This document shows, one piece after another, positions 62,564 to 64,000 of a DNA stretch of 64,000 bases. Each line of letters begins with the position of its first letter. Within the stretch, counting starts at the first letter, position 1. Both the position numbers and the translations under genes were made by a program. The notes below the pieces were generated by a model. The model saw nothing but the letters and a program-made list of their open reading frames with translations, was not told the DNA's origin and ran no database searches. The stretch comes from Auriscalpium vulgare (lineage: Eukaryota > Basidiomycota > Agaricomycetes > Russulales > Auriscalpiaceae), in assembly GCA_019915015.1 (NCBI GenBank), contig JAHBBC010000001.1:868001-932000 (forward strand), read 5' to 3'.

Positions 62564-64000
62564 GTTGGTAGTGGAAGCTGTTCGGAGACGATGTTTGTGT
62601 GAAGCAGGTGGCTGGTGGGCGTAGAGAAGAGGAAGCAGGCGGGGTGGCGTGGATGGGGACCCGGCGCAAATCCCTTTGTGGACGCTTATGGCGATGGCTT
62701 GAGCGGCACGGGTACGCGGGGCGAGGCCACTTCTGCCCACCTGTGCATTAGCCGCCGGCGCCCGTTGCATTGTGACGAAAAGCGTACATGTCGGGAAATG
62801 TTGTATGTCTGGAAGTCGTCGAGTACAGCCTGCGAGACCTCAGCTCAGGCAGCACAGCGGTAATTTTCGGACATTTGCTTTGACGTCTGAATTTCAAGAC
62901 TAGAGTAAAGTGAGGTGGAAGGTGCAGGAAATGTCGTTGTCGCAATTCGTACAAAGAACAACCAAATAAAGTTACACACGTCTTGTTATCAAGACGCGCA
63001 TGAGAAATCGAACGGCGGTCTAAGGGCAACGACCTACCATTCTCATGGATGACCGTAGTCGCATCGGCCTCGTGCATCGCCCTGCTCTACTGCCCGTCCC
63101 ACTCTCATCCACTCGCAACACGCGCATCCTGCGCATTCTTCGCCAACGGGACCAGTGTTTCGGTGTCGCGTTTCGGTATCAAGCGAGATCGTGCCGTACT
63201 TGAGGTCTTGCCCAGCCGGCCGGAGAGCCCTGCCTTCACGCGACTTGCTAGTGATTCGACCTTCAAATGGGGGTCTTGGAGCGAGCAGTGATACGAGAGT
63301 GGCAACCTGCGCGGGGAGTCAGTGAGTACATGGCTGAAAATGACAGGCGCAGCAACTTACCTATAAACCGCTCAAGCATCGATTGTTGTGATGCCTCGCA
63401 ACGAAACCCAGAGGACCGCGTGTTCATTTGGGATCGGCCATGCGTGAGGATACGCGCAGGGTGGCGAGATGATCTTCAGGAAAATCGCGAAGAGATAATC
63501 GGGGAGGGCTCAAGCTCGCGGAGTAGTTTAACCGTCGAAGGGAGTGAAAATTCTATGCAAGTTGTCAGTGAGCGCAGAGTCAAGCGCATCCAACACACCA
63601 ATATTACTCGGCAGATCGTCATCTCCTAGGTGTTCATGTCGATGTCTTGAGGAGGTGGTACGGCTGCCCAGCGTTGCTTGAAGCAGCGCTTGTCGACAGA
63701 CATAGCGGGAAGGTAAGTCTGATTGAATCAGGCATATGACTAGATGAACGTACCAGCTATCTCATACGTGCCGAGACTGATGCCATTGTGACGCAGGCTG
63801 GCCAGAAGTCAGATTCCAGTAGATAATTGCGGACGTGAACGTGAAGACCAAGTTGCGACCGTGCGACTTGGTCGATCCGAGATCTTATGTACCTCCGTCC
63901 ACCATCCGCCAACCATGGCAGCACCTTCGACGATGCTCTCACTCTGTTGGCGTTGTCCAATCTTTTATTGCACGTCGCACTTCAAAATTCCGGCTGTCTG
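62564..64000. other. Upstream region of gene B, partly duplicated from that of gene A
   Basis: Blocks at about 62680, 63290-63365, 63525-63590 and 63757-63900 match the upstream region of gene A (14344-16029), including the SDFW coding-like piece and GTGCGACTTGGTCGAT. Between them the sequence is unique and shows no gene that I can define. The window ends here. Confidence 0.45.

Overview
The window looks like genomic DNA of a basidiomycete (Agaricomycete-type) fungus. Introns are about 50-90 bp with GTRNGT donors and CTGAY branch sites, and two multi-exon paralogues of a mushroom-type kinase-like family occur. Nearly everything else is nested mobile DNA: Ty3/gypsy and Ty1/copia LTR retrotransposons, a TSD-less Helitron-like family, and TIR elements. 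I see no operons, rRNA or CRISPR.

Left part (1-10.3 kb), at least four nested layers. A 1.9-kb CACTA-like foldback element (114-2049) abuts a truncated third ORF of a chromovirus (2058-3122) with its 3' LTR (3157-3756). That LTR cuts the gag of a second gypsy element (gypsy-2, minus strand, LTR 9264-9466). The same gag is split by a 4-kb Helitron-like element (HLE-1, 4219-8207), which itself carries a 2-kb GC-rich hAT-like element. Gypsy-2 sits in the third ORF of yet another chromovirus copy (9467-10311).

10.3-21 kb: a tRNA-like element, kinase-like gene A (11586-14343, minus), duplicated gene-like fragments and anonymous repeats.

20985-45927: one very young gypsy element (gypsy-1, minus strand; 658-bp LTRs with one difference seen). 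Its gag is interrupted by an intact copia element (40330-44940) and by HLE-2 (32596-39374). Between pol and the 3' LTR it carries about 5.3 kb with three intron-containing genes on the opposite strand. This cargo is bounded by two copies of the polypurine-tract/hairpin module.

46988-59502: a complete 12.5-kb chromovirus (minus strand; TSD TGTCT) with Gag-protease, RT-RNase H-integrase-chromodomain, and a large third ORF that ends inside the 3' LTR. Two more copies of that ORF are in the left part. The element lies about 90 bp beyond the stop of kinase-like gene B (59597-62563, minus), whose upstream region resembles that of gene A.

The strongest candidates for something undescribed are the antisense gene cargo of gypsy-1, the third ORF of the chromovirus family, and the Helitron-like family with asymmetric inverted repeats. 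Function of the cargo genes and of ORF3 is not recognised.
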